IMG/VR virus record: IMGVR_UViG_3300035206_000326
Location: 1 to 29,639 of that record
Strand: one strand, 5' to 3'
From: a virus
Length of the DNA stretch: 29,639 nucleotides
The notes under the pieces are model-generated. The model saw nothing but the letters and a program-made list of their open reading frames with translations, searched no databases and had not been told where the DNA came from. Position numbers and translations under genes: made by a program. Of this stretch, positions 7,889-15,980 are shown piece by piece (the stretch's first letter is position 1; each line of letters begins with the position of its first letter).

Positions 7889-9581
7889 GGTAAGGTATAG
7901 AAATTTTCTATCAACAGGCGACACTTTCACAGAAATAGACCTTAATAGAAAACCCACAACACTTATAATAGGAGCTAACGGCTCTGGTAAGTCAACAGTG
8001 CTTGATGCCTTGACGTTTGGTTTGTTTGGAAAAGCATTCAGGAAAGTCAATAAGATGGCTTTAATCAATTCAATCAATAAGAAACATACAGTAGTTGAAG
8101 TAGAATTTTCTATTGGAAGAAAACAATATAGAGTTATGCGTGCTATTAAACCGAATAAGTTTGAAATATATCTTAATGGTAGTTTGATCCATCAAGATGC
8201 TAATGTAAGAGATTATCAAGCTATACTAGAACAACAGATACTTAAACTTACTTATAAGTCATTTACTCAAGTAGTTGTGTTAGGTAGTTCTTCATTTACA
8301 CCATTTATGCAATTGGTTACTATTGATAGAAGAAGAATTATTGAAGATATACTTGATATACAAATCTTTTCAGTAATGAACGAGATACTTAAACAGAGAT
8401 ATGCAACATTACGACATGAGCTTAATGAAATAAAGACTAATATCAAAATTGGTGAGGAAAAGATTAAGAGTCAAGAAGATACCATGAAGCGATTAGAAGA
8501 AAATCGTGATGAACAGATAACAAAGTTAAAATCTAATATTGAAAAATCAGATGAACAAGAAGCAATTTATGAAGGTAGTATTGATCTTTTAACTAGAGGA
8601 GTAGAACAACAACAAAATTTCAAAGAAGATGAAGATGATGTTAGAATAAAATTACAATCTATTTTAGTAGAAGAAAAGAAATTTGAATCAGATAGAAGAA
8701 AACTATTGAAAGAAGAAAAGTTTTATGAAACAAATGATGAATGTCCTACTTGTAAACAAGATATTGAAGAAGGACACAAATCCCATATCTGCGAAGAAAT
8801 TGATAAAACTGTTGAAGAACTTGATGAAAAATTGAGAGAAAGAAGCTCTTCTATTCAAGAAATCAATACAAGATTAGAAGAAATAGCTGAAATCAATAAA
8901 GAAATAACTAGAATACAAACAGATATTCAAAAAGAACAAAGTCATATTACTGCTGGTCAAAGATATAGATCACAATTAACTAAAGAATTGAATGAATTAG
9001 AAGCTGAAGAACATGCAGAAGAAGATAAAGAAAAATTAGAGAAGTATAGAAAGGCTTACAAACAATTAGAAGGCATGGAAGAAGAATTAGTAGATAAAAG
9101 GCACTATTATGATCTAGCAGAGATACTTTTGAGAGATTCTGGTATAAAAACTAAAATAATTCGTCAGTATTTGCCAATCATGAATAAATTAATTAATAAA
9201 TACTTAGCGAGTATGGAGTTTTTTGTTCAGTTTGAACTTGATGAAGAATTCAACGAACAAATTAAATCTAGATATAGAGATACATTTACTTATTCATCTT
9301 TTAGCGAAGGCGAGAAAATGAGAATAGACTTAGCGCTACTCTTTACATGGAGAAGTATAGCTAAGTTAAAAAATTCTGTTAATACAAATTTATTGGTGCT
9401 TGATGAAGTGTTCGACAGTTCACTTGATGAGGGTGGAACTGATGAATTTCTAAAGATACTAAATACTCTAGGAAATGATACTAACACCTTTATTATAAGT
9501 CATAAAGGCGACAGCATGAATGAGAAGTTTAATAATGTAATTGAGTTTGAGAAGGCTCAAAATTTTTCAAGAGTGGTGTGA
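7872..9581 (+). CDS. 46: gp46 recombination endonuclease subunit (Rad50/SbcC-like ATPase)
   Basis: gp46 is the SMC-family ATPase partner of gp47. It shows the N-terminal 'YRNFLSTGD' start, Walker A GANGSGKS, a long coiled coil split by a zinc hook CPTCKQ (Cys291 and Cys294), then the ABC signature 'FSEGEKMRIDLAL' and Walker B LLVLDEVFD near the C-terminus. The length of 569 residues compares with 560 for T4. ATG 7872 gives the family-typical MIKFHKVRYRNF; an in-frame TTG at 7866 would add two residues and is less likely. The gene overlaps the preceding small gene by 17 nt. Confidence 0.98.
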   Translation: MIKFHKVRYRNFLSTGDTFTEIDLNRKPTTLIIGANGSGKSTVLDALTFGLFGKAFRKVNKMALINSINKKHTVVEVEFSIGRKQYRVMRAIKPNKFEIYLNGSLIHQDANVRDYQAILEQQILKLTYKSFTQVVVLGSSSFTPFMQLVTIDRRRIIEDILDIQIFSVMNEILKQRYATLRHELNEIKTNIKIGEEKIKSQEDTMKRLEENRDEQITKLKSNIEKSDEQEAIYEGSIDLLTRGVEQQQNFKEDEDDVRIKLQSILVEEKKFESDRRKLLKEEKFYETNDECPTCKQDIEEGHKSHICEEIDKTVEELDEKLRERSSSIQEINTRLEEIAEINKEITRIQTDIQKEQSHITAGQRYRSQLTKELNELEAEEHAEEDKEKLEKYRKAYKQLEGMEEELVDKRHYYDLAEILLRDSGIKTKIIRQYLPIMNKLINKYLASMEFFVQFELDEEFNEQIKSRYRDTFTYSSFSEGEKMRIDLALLFTWRSIAKLKNSVNTNLLVLDEVFDSSLDEGGTDEFLKILNTLGNDTNTFIISHKGDSMNEKFNNVIEFEKAQNFSRVV

Positions 9582-9599
9582 AAATGAGAAGTTTTAAAA

Positions 9600-9704
9600 A
9601 TGATAGCATACTTCAAAAGAGTATGGGAGTGGTCGCGTGAGCATCCAATTGAGGCTTTAATTATGTTTTTGACGGGATACTGTATAGGATTTTATATATT
9701 ATAA
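9600..9704 (+). CDS. Predicted 34-residue single-span membrane peptide
   Basis: A short frame from ATG 9600 to TAA 9704 encodes MIAYFKRVWEWSREHP followed by a hydrophobic segment (IEALIMFLTGYCIGFYIL) to the C-terminus. The basic N-terminus and one C-terminal span would give an N-in tail-anchored topology. It fills the gap between gp46 and def almost exactly, ending 4 nt before the def start. Similar tiny membrane peptides occur elsewhere in this window. No homologue is recognised and the ribosome binding site (GAGAAG 15 nt upstream) is poor, so confidence is moderate. Confidence 0.5.
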   Translation: MIAYFKRVWEWSREHPIEALIMFLTGYCIGFYIL

Positions 9705-9708
9705 TATT

Positions 9709-10248
9709 ATGATAATTAAAGAAGTGAAAAAGTTACGAGAAAAAGTAACCGAAGATTGGTCATTCGAAAACCCTGAGCAAGATACTAAAGAGTTCGTAAG
9801 AGAACTTGTGGACGCTATGTGGAAAAATTCCGGTCTAGGCATATCTGCTAATCAATTAGGCTATTCATATAGGGTTTTTGCTATGAGAGGTGAAACTAAA
9901 AAAGAGAGTATTGTTTGTTTCAATCCAGAGATAAAAGATTTTTCTCCAGAAATGAATACAATGGAAGAAGGATGCCTTTCATTACCAGATGTTTTTGCAA
10001 GAGTTGTTAGACCATCTCATGTAGCGATATCATATTTAGATCAAGATGGTAAACAAGAAGGCCAACTTGCAAGTGGAATGACGGCTAGAGTATTTCAACA
10101 TGAATTAGATCATTTAGACGGAATACTTTTTGTAGACAGATTAGGTGAGTTGTCTAGACAAAGAGCCTTTGAAAAGGCAAGAAAGATAAAAAAGTTTAGA
10201 GCTCGTGGAAAAGAAAAATATCAACATCAAACTAAATTTGCATTATAA
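9709..10248 (+). CDS. def: Peptide deformylase
   Basis: Peptide deformylase removes the formyl group from the N-terminal methionine of nascent proteins, using a metal held by one Cys and two His. All three motifs are present: motif 1 as GLGISANQLG, motif 2 as EEGCLSLP with Cys89, and motif 3 as HELDH (His131, Glu132, His135). The length of 179 residues is normal for bacterial enzymes and longer than many C-terminally trimmed cyanophage versions; the C-terminus is basic. Phage deformylases are common in marine T4-like phages, where they have been linked to rapid processing of host or phage proteins. The gene overlaps the next one by a single base (TAATG). Confidence 0.97.
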   Translation: MIIKEVKKLREKVTEDWSFENPEQDTKEFVRELVDAMWKNSGLGISANQLGYSYRVFAMRGETKKESIVCFNPEIKDFSPEMNTMEEGCLSLPDVFARVVRPSHVAISYLDQDGKQEGQLASGMTARVFQHELDHLDGILFVDRLGELSRQRAFEKARKIKKFRARGKEKYQHQTKFAL

Positions 10249-10838
10249 TGAAATTACACGACACATACCTTTCAGAAGTAATAAAAGAATACAAAGACAT
10301 TGTTCCAAAAGTTCTTTGTAAAGAATTGATAGAATTTTTTGAAGAAAGTATAACCTTCAGAATAGATGATCATAGAAAACAATCCCAAGAAATGCAACTT
10401 ATGGGTGATCCAAGACCACAAGCCGTGGCATATAAACAGTTATTACATGAATTAATATATCCATTAGGTGAAAAGTATGAAAGAGAATTACATACTCTTT
10501 GTCATACCGATTACATGCCCGCAGATGAACCTATGACAAAAATGTTTCAGACAGGATTTCGTTCTTTACAGATACAAAAATATACATCAGAAGATAAAGG
10601 CTACCCTGCAGTTCATATAGAGTCTGGCCCAAATCACACCCAGATATACCTTGCCGTCATAGTATTTCTGAATGATGTTGAAAAAGGAGGCCAAACAGTT
10701 TTTTCAATGAGTGGTACGGCAATACAACCTGAAACAGGCAAAGTGGCAATATGGCCACCATGTTTACCTTTTTATCATTGTGGGAGAAAATCTGAGTCAG
10801 ATAAGTACATTTTAACTTCTTGGTTTGAGTTCCTTTAA
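10248..10838 (+). CDS. 2-oxoglutarate/Fe(II)-dependent oxygenase, prolyl-4-hydroxylase-like
   Basis: The 196 residues end in a P4Hc-type double-stranded beta-helix: 'RSLQIQKYT', HIE (His123, Glu125) as the first iron ligands, 'VFLNDVEKGGQTVF', 'PETGKVAIWPP', the distal ligand His177 in 'FYHCGR', and a C-terminal 'DKYILTSWFEF' strand carrying the likely 2-oxoglutarate-binding Lys. Most family members have HxD, so the Asp-to-Glu change is worth noting, although HxE enzymes such as clavaminate synthase are active. Such oxygenases are frequent in cyanophages and the substrate is generally unknown; prolyl residues in protein are the first guess. It is coupled to def by a one-base overlap, so both may act on proteins. 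Confidence 0.88.
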   Translation: MKLHDTYLSEVIKEYKDIVPKVLCKELIEFFEESITFRIDDHRKQSQEMQLMGDPRPQAVAYKQLLHELIYPLGEKYERELHTLCHTDYMPADEPMTKMFQTGFRSLQIQKYTSEDKGYPAVHIESGPNHTQIYLAVIVFLNDVEKGGQTVFSMSGTAIQPETGKVAIWPPCLPFYHCGRKSESDKYILTSWFEFL

Positions 10839-10849
10839 AAAAATTTTGC

Positions 10850-10879
10850 TTGAAACCGCGGGTACTATTTTGTTATACT
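10850..10879 (+). promoter_or_regulatory. Promoter of the CobT-like operon (twin of the one at 13472)
   Basis: TTGAAA (10850-10855), 18-nt spacer, TATACT (10874-10879). From one base upstream of the -35 to the following ATGA, about 43 nt match the promoter at 13472 with about five differences. The predicted leader holds GAGGA (10891-10895) and a five-codon frame (10889-10906) before the ATG at 10906. Confidence 0.78.
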
Positions 10880-10905
10880 ATATACATAATGAGGATTTGC
10901 ACATA

Positions 10906-11133
10906 ATGAGCCACTTAGGAAATACAGAGATTTTAGAGCGTCATTTTGAAGATGCACTTGAATTATCGTCTGCTGAATTAGCAGTTGAATTGAACCTTAA
11001 AGTAGACATTACGGGTAAACCAGTTTTCAATACTGATGCAGTTGTTGTAAAAAATGTTGTAATAACACATGATGATTTAGCAGATATGGTAGCGAATAAA
11101 AGATTTGATGAAGGACCAGACGGCCCATGTTAA
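10906..11133 (+). CDS. Small acidic protein upstream of the CobT-like gene, function unknown
   Basis: The ATG at 10906 gives 75 residues (MSHLGNTEILERHFEDAL...). A longer frame from TTG 10825 would read through the promoter and is rejected. The ATG is preceded by GAGGA about 10 nt upstream and lies about 20 nt after the predicted transcription start. The protein is acidic and ends in DEGPDGPC with a terminal cysteine. The N-terminal half is helical; the second half contains short strands (VDITGKPVF, 'AVVVKNVVITHDD'). The gene overlaps the CobT-like gene by 7 nt, suggesting a partner or regulator of that protein. No family is recognised. Confidence 0.78.
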   Translation: MSHLGNTEILERHFEDALELSSAELAVELNLKVDITGKPVFNTDAVVVKNVVITHDDLADMVANKRFDEGPDGPC

Positions 11134-13463
11134 ATTTAGAATTATCAAATAAAGACATTTTAGCCAAACTTATGGCAACTGAGAACATCACCGTTCTTCA
11201 TAAAAAAGTTCCAACAGCATATTTTGATGTAAAATCAAGGACACTAGTTTGTCCAATCCTAAAAGATAATATGAGCTCTGAGCTCTATGATCTTTTTATG
11301 GGACATGAAGTTGGACATGCTAGAAATACTCCAGCTGAAGGTTGGCATGATGCAGTTTGTGAAAAAGGTATGATGTTTAAAGGCTATTTAAATGTGATTG
11401 AAGATTGTCGCATTGAAGATAAAATCAAAACCAAATATCCAGGACTTCGCAGGTCTTTTTACAAAGGCTATGAAGAATTAGCATTTGACGATTTCTTTAG
11501 TATTAAAGGAAAGGATTTATCAAAACTTAACTTAATTGATAAAATCAATATTCATTTTAAAATCGGATCTCAAGCACGAGTTCAATTTTCAGATGAAGAG
11601 CGTCCTTATATTGTAAGGTGTAAAAATCTCAAAACTTTTGATGAAGTCATGGAATTGGCCATAGAGCTTTTTGATCGACAAAAAGAACGAACTGATGAAG
11701 AAATGAAGTCAATGACTCAAGAACAATTAGAAGCATTGATGGAAGAATTTGAAATTGATCCTTCAGATGAAGGCGAAACTTCTGGTGAGACTATTACAAT
11801 TCAAGTTGAAGGCGAAGATACAGCTGAACAGGAAGGTAAAGAAATTTATTCTGGTAAAACTGATTCTTTTGGTGGATCGGTTGATGATGAAGAACTTTTC
11901 GGAGAAGATGCTGATAAGAAAGCAGCTGAAAAAGAATCTGATGAAGAATCTGATGAAGAATCTAAAGAAGCTTCTGAGCCAAATCCTGGTTCAAAAGGTG
12001 GAAAATCTCCAGAAGAGCAGTTAGCAGATGAATTAAACAAATCTGAAACTGATGAATCATTCAGAAAAAACGAAGGTCGTTTATTTAAATCCGATTATTT
12101 AACCAGAGAGCCTAAGCACTACGAATTAACAAACAAAATCAAATACAGTAATTTTACAGTCAAATGGAAAGAAATTGATGAATTAATCAATAAGCCTCAA
12201 CCAAATAAATACCAAGAAGAATTAAATAGAAAACCTATTGAAGCATATGTGAAAAACTTTGTAGATAGCAACAAAAAAATCATTGCCTACATGGTCAAAG
12301 AATTTGAAATGAAAAAAGCAGCAGCAGACTATAAAAGAAGTTATAGCGCTAAAACAGGTGAACTGAATATGGATCGCTTGCATCTGTATAGATTAAAAGA
12401 TGATATTTTCAACAGAGTTCAAGTAACACCAGATGGTAAAAATCATGGTGTTGTAATGGTAATTGACTGGTCTGGATCAATGTCCGGCTCAGTAAAACCA
12501 ACAGTAGAACAGGCAGCATTACTTTCAATGTTCTGCAGACGTTTGTCAATTCCATTTAGATTGTTTGCTTTTAGTGATAATTATTCAAAGCCTAAATTTG
12601 ATGGTGAAGATAAAATGACATCATATCAAGATTGGCAAAGCGAAAGAGTTTATGGTAAAGCAAAGGGATGTAATGACGGCATGGAAGATTGGGACTTAGG
12701 CAATCTTGCACTTCTTGAAATTTTCAATGAAAAAATGTCAAATGCTGAGTTTACTCGAAATATGGAAAATTGGTTCCAATTAGCAGCATCTACTGACTAT
12801 TATTATCGTTATGAAAAAGATGGATCTGAATCATATGATTCTGATTGGTATGCACCAACTAAACTAAACTTGGGTGGAACTCCATTAGATGCAACAATAG
12901 TAGTAATGAGAGATTACTTAATAGATTTTAAACGAAATTACGGGTTAGATATTTGTAGTTTCATAGCACTGACTGATGGTGAAAGTCATAATTGTTTTAG
13001 TGATTACAACGCTCATTTAGTTGACAGGAAGATTAATAAAGTCTTTCCATTGACAGCCTCAGAAGGCAGGTATTATGATAGCAAAACTAAAAAAATGTTA
13101 GAATGGCTTAAAGAAACAGCAAATGTTAGAACAATCGGGTTTTACTTAACAAAAACTGGTGGCGCAGCTTTCTTCAGTAATGTAGAAAATTTCTGTGGAG
13201 CTAAAATGAAGGGTTATGATGAATACTCATTAAACAAAAGAAAAGAATTTAACAAATTATCAACATCATTTACTGATGGAGCATATGACTTGTCCATCGT
13301 TATCAATCAAAAGAAAATCAATATTGATTACAAAGCTGATGAACTTAATGTAGATATTGGAGCCAAAAAGGGTCAATTAAAAAGAGCTCTTATCAAGGCA
13401 GGAAATAATAAAATGAAACAAAGGGTAATTCTCAACCAATTTGTTGAGCAGATGGCGGTATGA
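11127..13463 (+). CDS. cobT: CobT-like protein: metallopeptidase-like and VWA domains
   Basis: The 778 residues fall in three parts. The N-terminus has a zinc-protease-like HEVGH (His60, Glu61, His64) followed by 'NVIEDCRIE', where Glu92 is a likely third ligand. The middle (about 210-310) is a low-complexity acidic linker rich in Glu, Ser and Asp. The C-terminal half contains a VWA domain with the MIDAS motif DWSGS (Asp447-Ser451) and later 'ALTDGES'. This layout matches CobT-type partners of MoxR AAA+ ATPases, and a CobS-like ATPase follows at 13534. In bacteria CobS/CobT with CobN insert cobalt, but no CobN and no B12 pathway is seen here, so a AAA+/VWA remodelling or proteolysis complex is a better guess. 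The gene symbol marks family resemblance, not function. Confidence 0.86.
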   Translation: MLNLELSNKDILAKLMATENITVLHKKVPTAYFDVKSRTLVCPILKDNMSSELYDLFMGHEVGHARNTPAEGWHDAVCEKGMMFKGYLNVIEDCRIEDKIKTKYPGLRRSFYKGYEELAFDDFFSIKGKDLSKLNLIDKINIHFKIGSQARVQFSDEERPYIVRCKNLKTFDEVMELAIELFDRQKERTDEEMKSMTQEQLEALMEEFEIDPSDEGETSGETITIQVEGEDTAEQEGKEIYSGKTDSFGGSVDDEELFGEDADKKAAEKESDEESDEESKEASEPNPGSKGGKSPEEQLADELNKSETDESFRKNEGRLFKSDYLTREPKHYELTNKIKYSNFTVKWKEIDELINKPQPNKYQEELNRKPIEAYVKNFVDSNKKIIAYMVKEFEMKKAAADYKRSYSAKTGELNMDRLHLYRLKDDIFNRVQVTPDGKNHGVVMVIDWSGSMSGSVKPTVEQAALLSMFCRRLSIPFRLFAFSDNYSKPKFDGEDKMTSYQDWQSERVYGKAKGCNDGMEDWDLGNLALLEIFNEKMSNAEFTRNMENWFQLAASTDYYYRYEKDGSESYDSDWYAPTKLNLGGTPLDATIVVMRDYLIDFKRNYGLDICSFIALTDGESHNCFSDYNAHLVDRKINKVFPLTASEGRYYDSKTKKMLEWLKETANVRTIGFYLTKTGGAAFFSNVENFCGAKMKGYDEYSLNKRKEFNKLSTSFTDGAYDLSIVINQKKINIDYKADELNVDIGAKKGQLKRALIKAGNNKMKQRVILNQFVEQMAV

Positions 13464-13471
13464 AGAAAAAC

Positions 13472-13501
13472 TTGAAACCGCAGGTACACTTTTGTTATAA
13501 T
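13472..13501 (+). promoter_or_regulatory. Promoter of the CobS-like gene (twin of the one at 10850)
   Basis: TTGAAA (13472-13477), 18-nt spacer, consensus TATAAT (13496-13501), followed by 9 nt and the ATG of an eight-codon frame. The spacer and flanks copy the promoter at 10850. This one has the better -10. Confidence 0.82.
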
Positions 13502-13510
13502 GTATACATA

Positions 13511-13537
13511 ATGAAAAAACGCGAGAAAAAAATATGA
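13511..13537 (+). CDS. Possible eight-codon leader peptide upstream of the CobS-like gene
   Basis: ATG 13511 to TGA 13537 encodes MKKREKKI. Its stop overlaps the CobS-like start in an ATGA arrangement, and its ATG is the first one on the predicted transcript, only about 3 nt from +1. Translation of this frame could deliver ribosomes to the next start, which has no clear Shine-Dalgarno. The twin promoter at 10850 is also followed by a tiny frame, though with different codons. The frame could be chance. Confidence 0.35.
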   Translation: MKKREKKI

Positions 13538-14724
13538 TTAAAATTACGGCACAACATGAGAAATTCATAGATGCAGCAAATATCGTTTTTCCAGGCCAAG
13601 TGGAATTCTCCACTGCACAGGTCAGGAAAATCGTATCAGAAACAGGATGCCCAACTCCATCTTGGTTACTAAAACCAGAATATCGAGTTGGACACGGCAC
13701 TTATTCTTTAGAGCTCGCAGGAGTAGCAACAGCGGAAGTAATTGATCTTCCAGTCGGCAATCCATCAGTTGGGACTGTTGGTGTGCTACAAAGTGATGTT
13801 ATAGTCATTCCTGAGTCAGTCAAAGAATATGTCCCATTTGGACACTTCAGGGATCTGAAAAAAATCTTGGTTTCAAGATTGTTTTTCCCAGTTTTTATCA
13901 CAGGTTTATCAGGAAATGGTAAAACAATGATGGTCGAACAGGTCTGTGCGCGACTCAAAAGAGAATGCTACAGGGTCAATGTTACAGTCGAAACTGACGA
14001 AGATGATATGATTGGATCCAACACTTTGGTTGACGGCAATATCGTTTTCAGGGAAGGTCCAGTTCTCAAAGCAATGAGAAAAGGCGCCGTTCTTCTTATT
14101 GACGAAATTGATTTAGCGTCTAACAAGATCATGTGTTTGCAGTCCATTCTTGAAGGTAGTGGATATCTTAACAAAAAGACTGGCGAGTATATCACCCCAG
14201 CGAAAGGATTTACAATAATCGCAACAGCGAATACAAAAGGAAAGGGCTCTGATGATGGCCGATTTATCGGAACAAACATTTTGAATGAAGCTTTCTTGGA
14301 AAGGTTCTCCATAACAATGGAGCAAGAATATCCATCTAACGCAATTGAGAAAAAAATTCTTTTCAAAGAATTTGAAAGATTGGAAATTCCTGGAATGGAA
14401 GATTACATCAATTGCCTAGTAACTTGGGCAGATGTTATCAGAAAATCTTTCTTTGAAGGAGCAATTGATGAACTAATTTCAACAAGGCGCCTAGTCCATA
14501 TTTCACAAGCTTTCTCAATGTTCAAAGACAAAATGAAAGCAATTGAACTTTGTGTTTCAAGGTTCGATACTGAAACAAAAGCGACATTCTTGGATCTCTA
14601 CACTAAAATAGATGCAGAGCCTATCGAAGAAGAATTGGAAGCAGCAGAAGTAAAGAGTGAAGATTTAGACCCAATCGCATTTGACGATTTTGACAAACCA
14701 GATACAGATGAAAAAGCATTTTAA
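13534..14724 (+). CDS. cobS: CobS-like MoxR-type AAA+ ATPase
   Basis: This 396-residue AAA+ protein has an N-terminal region (1-105) and then Walker A GLSGNGKT (Lys130), Walker B LLIDEID (Asp190), and a sensor-1/arginine-finger stretch (ATANTKGKG... and 'LNEAFLERFS'). The C-terminus ends in an acidic tail. CobS-type genes are a hallmark of marine T4-like phages and are often annotated as porphyrin biosynthetic protein. In bacteria CobS drives cobalt chelation with CobT and CobN. Here it is paired with a VWA/metalloprotease protein under a twin promoter, suggesting the two work as one complex. The translation start shares ATGA with an eight-codon frame. Confidence 0.93.
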   Translation: MIKITAQHEKFIDAANIVFPGQVEFSTAQVRKIVSETGCPTPSWLLKPEYRVGHGTYSLELAGVATAEVIDLPVGNPSVGTVGVLQSDVIVIPESVKEYVPFGHFRDLKKILVSRLFFPVFITGLSGNGKTMMVEQVCARLKRECYRVNVTVETDEDDMIGSNTLVDGNIVFREGPVLKAMRKGAVLLIDEIDLASNKIMCLQSILEGSGYLNKKTGEYITPAKGFTIIATANTKGKGSDDGRFIGTNILNEAFLERFSITMEQEYPSNAIEKKILFKEFERLEIPGMEDYINCLVTWADVIRKSFFEGAIDELISTRRLVHISQAFSMFKDKMKAIELCVSRFDTETKATFLDLYTKIDAEPIEEELEAAEVKSEDLDPIAFDDFDKPDTDEKAF

Positions 14725-14737
14725 CAATTACCTCGCG

Positions 14738-14777
14738 TTTCCCTCTCTTAGTCTATTCTTGACGAAGGGGAGGGAAA
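14738..14777 (+). promoter_or_regulatory. Hairpin that could cover the ligase ribosome binding site
   Basis: TTTCCCTC (14738-14745) is an exact inverted repeat of GAGGGAAA (14770-14777). The right arm includes the purine tract GGGGAGGG (14767-14774), the only Shine-Dalgarno candidate for the ligase ATG at 14788. No T run follows, so it is unlikely to be a terminator. A weak TTGACG (14759) / TATAGC (14782) pair overlaps, but a start from it would fall inside the ligase gene. Confidence 0.45.
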
Positions 14778-14787
14778 TTTCTATAGC

Positions 14788-15903
14788 ATGATAAATAGAC
14801 TAAATACACTATACAAAAGAGATTCTAATGGTAAGATTAGAGAATATAATATTGAATGGACAGGACAGGGAGTAATGGCTCCTGGTTATAGAACAGTCGC
14901 TGGAATTCAAGGTGGCAAAATGGTATCTTCTGAATGGAAACTTACAGAAGGTAAAAATATCGGAAAAGTCAATGAAACAACGCCTTCTGAACAAGCTGAG
15001 AAAGAAGCGATAGCTAAGTGGGAAAAGAAAGAAGAAAAAGAATATTTTGAAGATATAGAAAAAGTTGACTCTTACGATAAGTTTAAACCCATGCTAGCTC
15101 ACGATTATACAAAAAGACCACAGGACTTTGGGTGGAGTCAGCCGAAGTTAGATGGCATTAGATGCATAGCAACTAAAGACGGATTGTTCACTAGAGCAGG
15201 TAAAGCGATTAATACTTGTGGACACATTGAACATGATCTCATAGAATTTTTTAAAGAAGAGCCAGATATAATTTTAGATGGTGAACTTTATAATCACGAA
15301 TTAAAAGCAGACTTCAACAAGATTACAAGTCTTGTTAGGAAAGTAAAACCGACAGCAGAAGAAGCAAAAGAGTGTTTTGAAAAAGTTCAATATCATATTT
15401 ACGATAGTTTCAATACTAATGATCCGACTGAGATATTTTCTGTAAGAAATTTCTTTATAGGTGAAGATAATCCTGATGAAGATTCATTAAGATTTGTTGA
15501 AACAACTTTGTGTGAAACTCAAGAAGAGCTTGATAAGAAGTATTCAGAATATACAGAAGCTGGTTATGAAGGCCAGATGGTTCGTAATGATACACCTTAC
15601 GAAAATAAGAGAAGTAAAAATCTTCTCAAGAGAAAAGAATTTATAACAGAAGAATTTGATGTTATCAATGTTTTAGAAGGACAAGGTAATTGGGCAGGAT
15701 ATGCTAAACACTTTGAACTAGAACTTGGCGATGGAAGAAACTTCAAAAGTGGTGTAAGAGGCAATCAAGAAACATTGAAAGCACTCTTAGAACAAGAAGA
15801 TAAGCCTACATGGGTAACTTGTAGATATTTTGAGAAAACACCAGATGGTATCCCAAGATTTCCAGTTGTGATTGATTGGGGAAACGGAATTAGAGAGGAT
15901 TAA
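14788..15903 (+). CDS. ATP-dependent DNA ligase with N-terminal extension
   Basis: The enzyme would seal nicks during replication and repair. Motif I is KLDGIR with the adenylated Lys120, motif III is 'ILDGELYNH', motif IV is EGQMVR and motif V is 'NLLKRKEF'; a C-terminal OB-fold region ends in 'VVIDWGNGIRED'. It has 371 residues, shorter than T4 gp30 (487) and nearer to small marine-phage ligases. The first 60 or so residues (KRDSNGKIREYNIEWTG...) look like a separate WGR-like nucleic-acid-binding domain, followed by a charged linker. The start is fixed by this domain, as no later ATG would keep it. It sits after the CobS-like gene with a possible RBS-covering hairpin. Confidence 0.94.
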   Translation: MINRLNTLYKRDSNGKIREYNIEWTGQGVMAPGYRTVAGIQGGKMVSSEWKLTEGKNIGKVNETTPSEQAEKEAIAKWEKKEEKEYFEDIEKVDSYDKFKPMLAHDYTKRPQDFGWSQPKLDGIRCIATKDGLFTRAGKAINTCGHIEHDLIEFFKEEPDIILDGELYNHELKADFNKITSLVRKVKPTAEEAKECFEKVQYHIYDSFNTNDPTEIFSVRNFFIGEDNPDEDSLRFVETTLCETQEELDKKYSEYTEAGYEGQMVRNDTPYENKRSKNLLKRKEFITEEFDVINVLEGQGNWAGYAKHFELELGDGRNFKSGVRGNQETLKALLEQEDKPTWVTCRYFEKTPDGIPRFPVVIDWGNGIRED

Positions 15904-15905
15904 TT

Positions 15906-15980
15906 ATGAATAATTATCAATTATTTTTTTACACATTTTTTATTTTATTTTTAGGATTTGCAATGGGGTATTACGCATGA
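15906..15980 (+). CDS. Predicted 24-residue membrane peptide
   Basis: ATG 15906, just after the ligase stop, encodes MNNYQLFFYT followed by FFILFLGFAMGYYA, a single hydrophobic span. It ends in an ATGA overlap with the next small membrane-protein gene, the arrangement used by most neighbours. No homologue is recognised and no good Shine-Dalgarno is present, so it may serve mainly to couple translation from ligase to the next gene. Confidence 0.45.
   Translation: MNNYQLFFYTFFILFLGFAMGYYA

Noticed and set aside
9669-9705. TTGACG/TATAAT promoter just before def
   Set aside because: Spacing between the boxes is about 25 nt and the -10 is 3 nt from the ATG, both unsuitable.
10825-10905. TTG 10825 start for the gene ending at 11133
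   Set aside because: The extension would read through a clear promoter; ATG 10906 has a Shine-Dalgarno and follows that promoter.
11749-12024. Lysine/leucine-rich frame inside the CobT-like gene
   Set aside because: It is an out-of-frame reading of the acidic linker and has no ribosome binding site.
13377-14366. Long minus-strand frames opposite the CobT/CobS-like genes
   Set aside because: They overlap strong + strand genes, have no motifs and no promoter; all minus-strand frames in the window looked like this.
14759-14787. TTGACG/TATAGC promoter for the ligase
   Set aside because: Spacing is good, but transcription would begin inside the coding region after the only suitable start codon.
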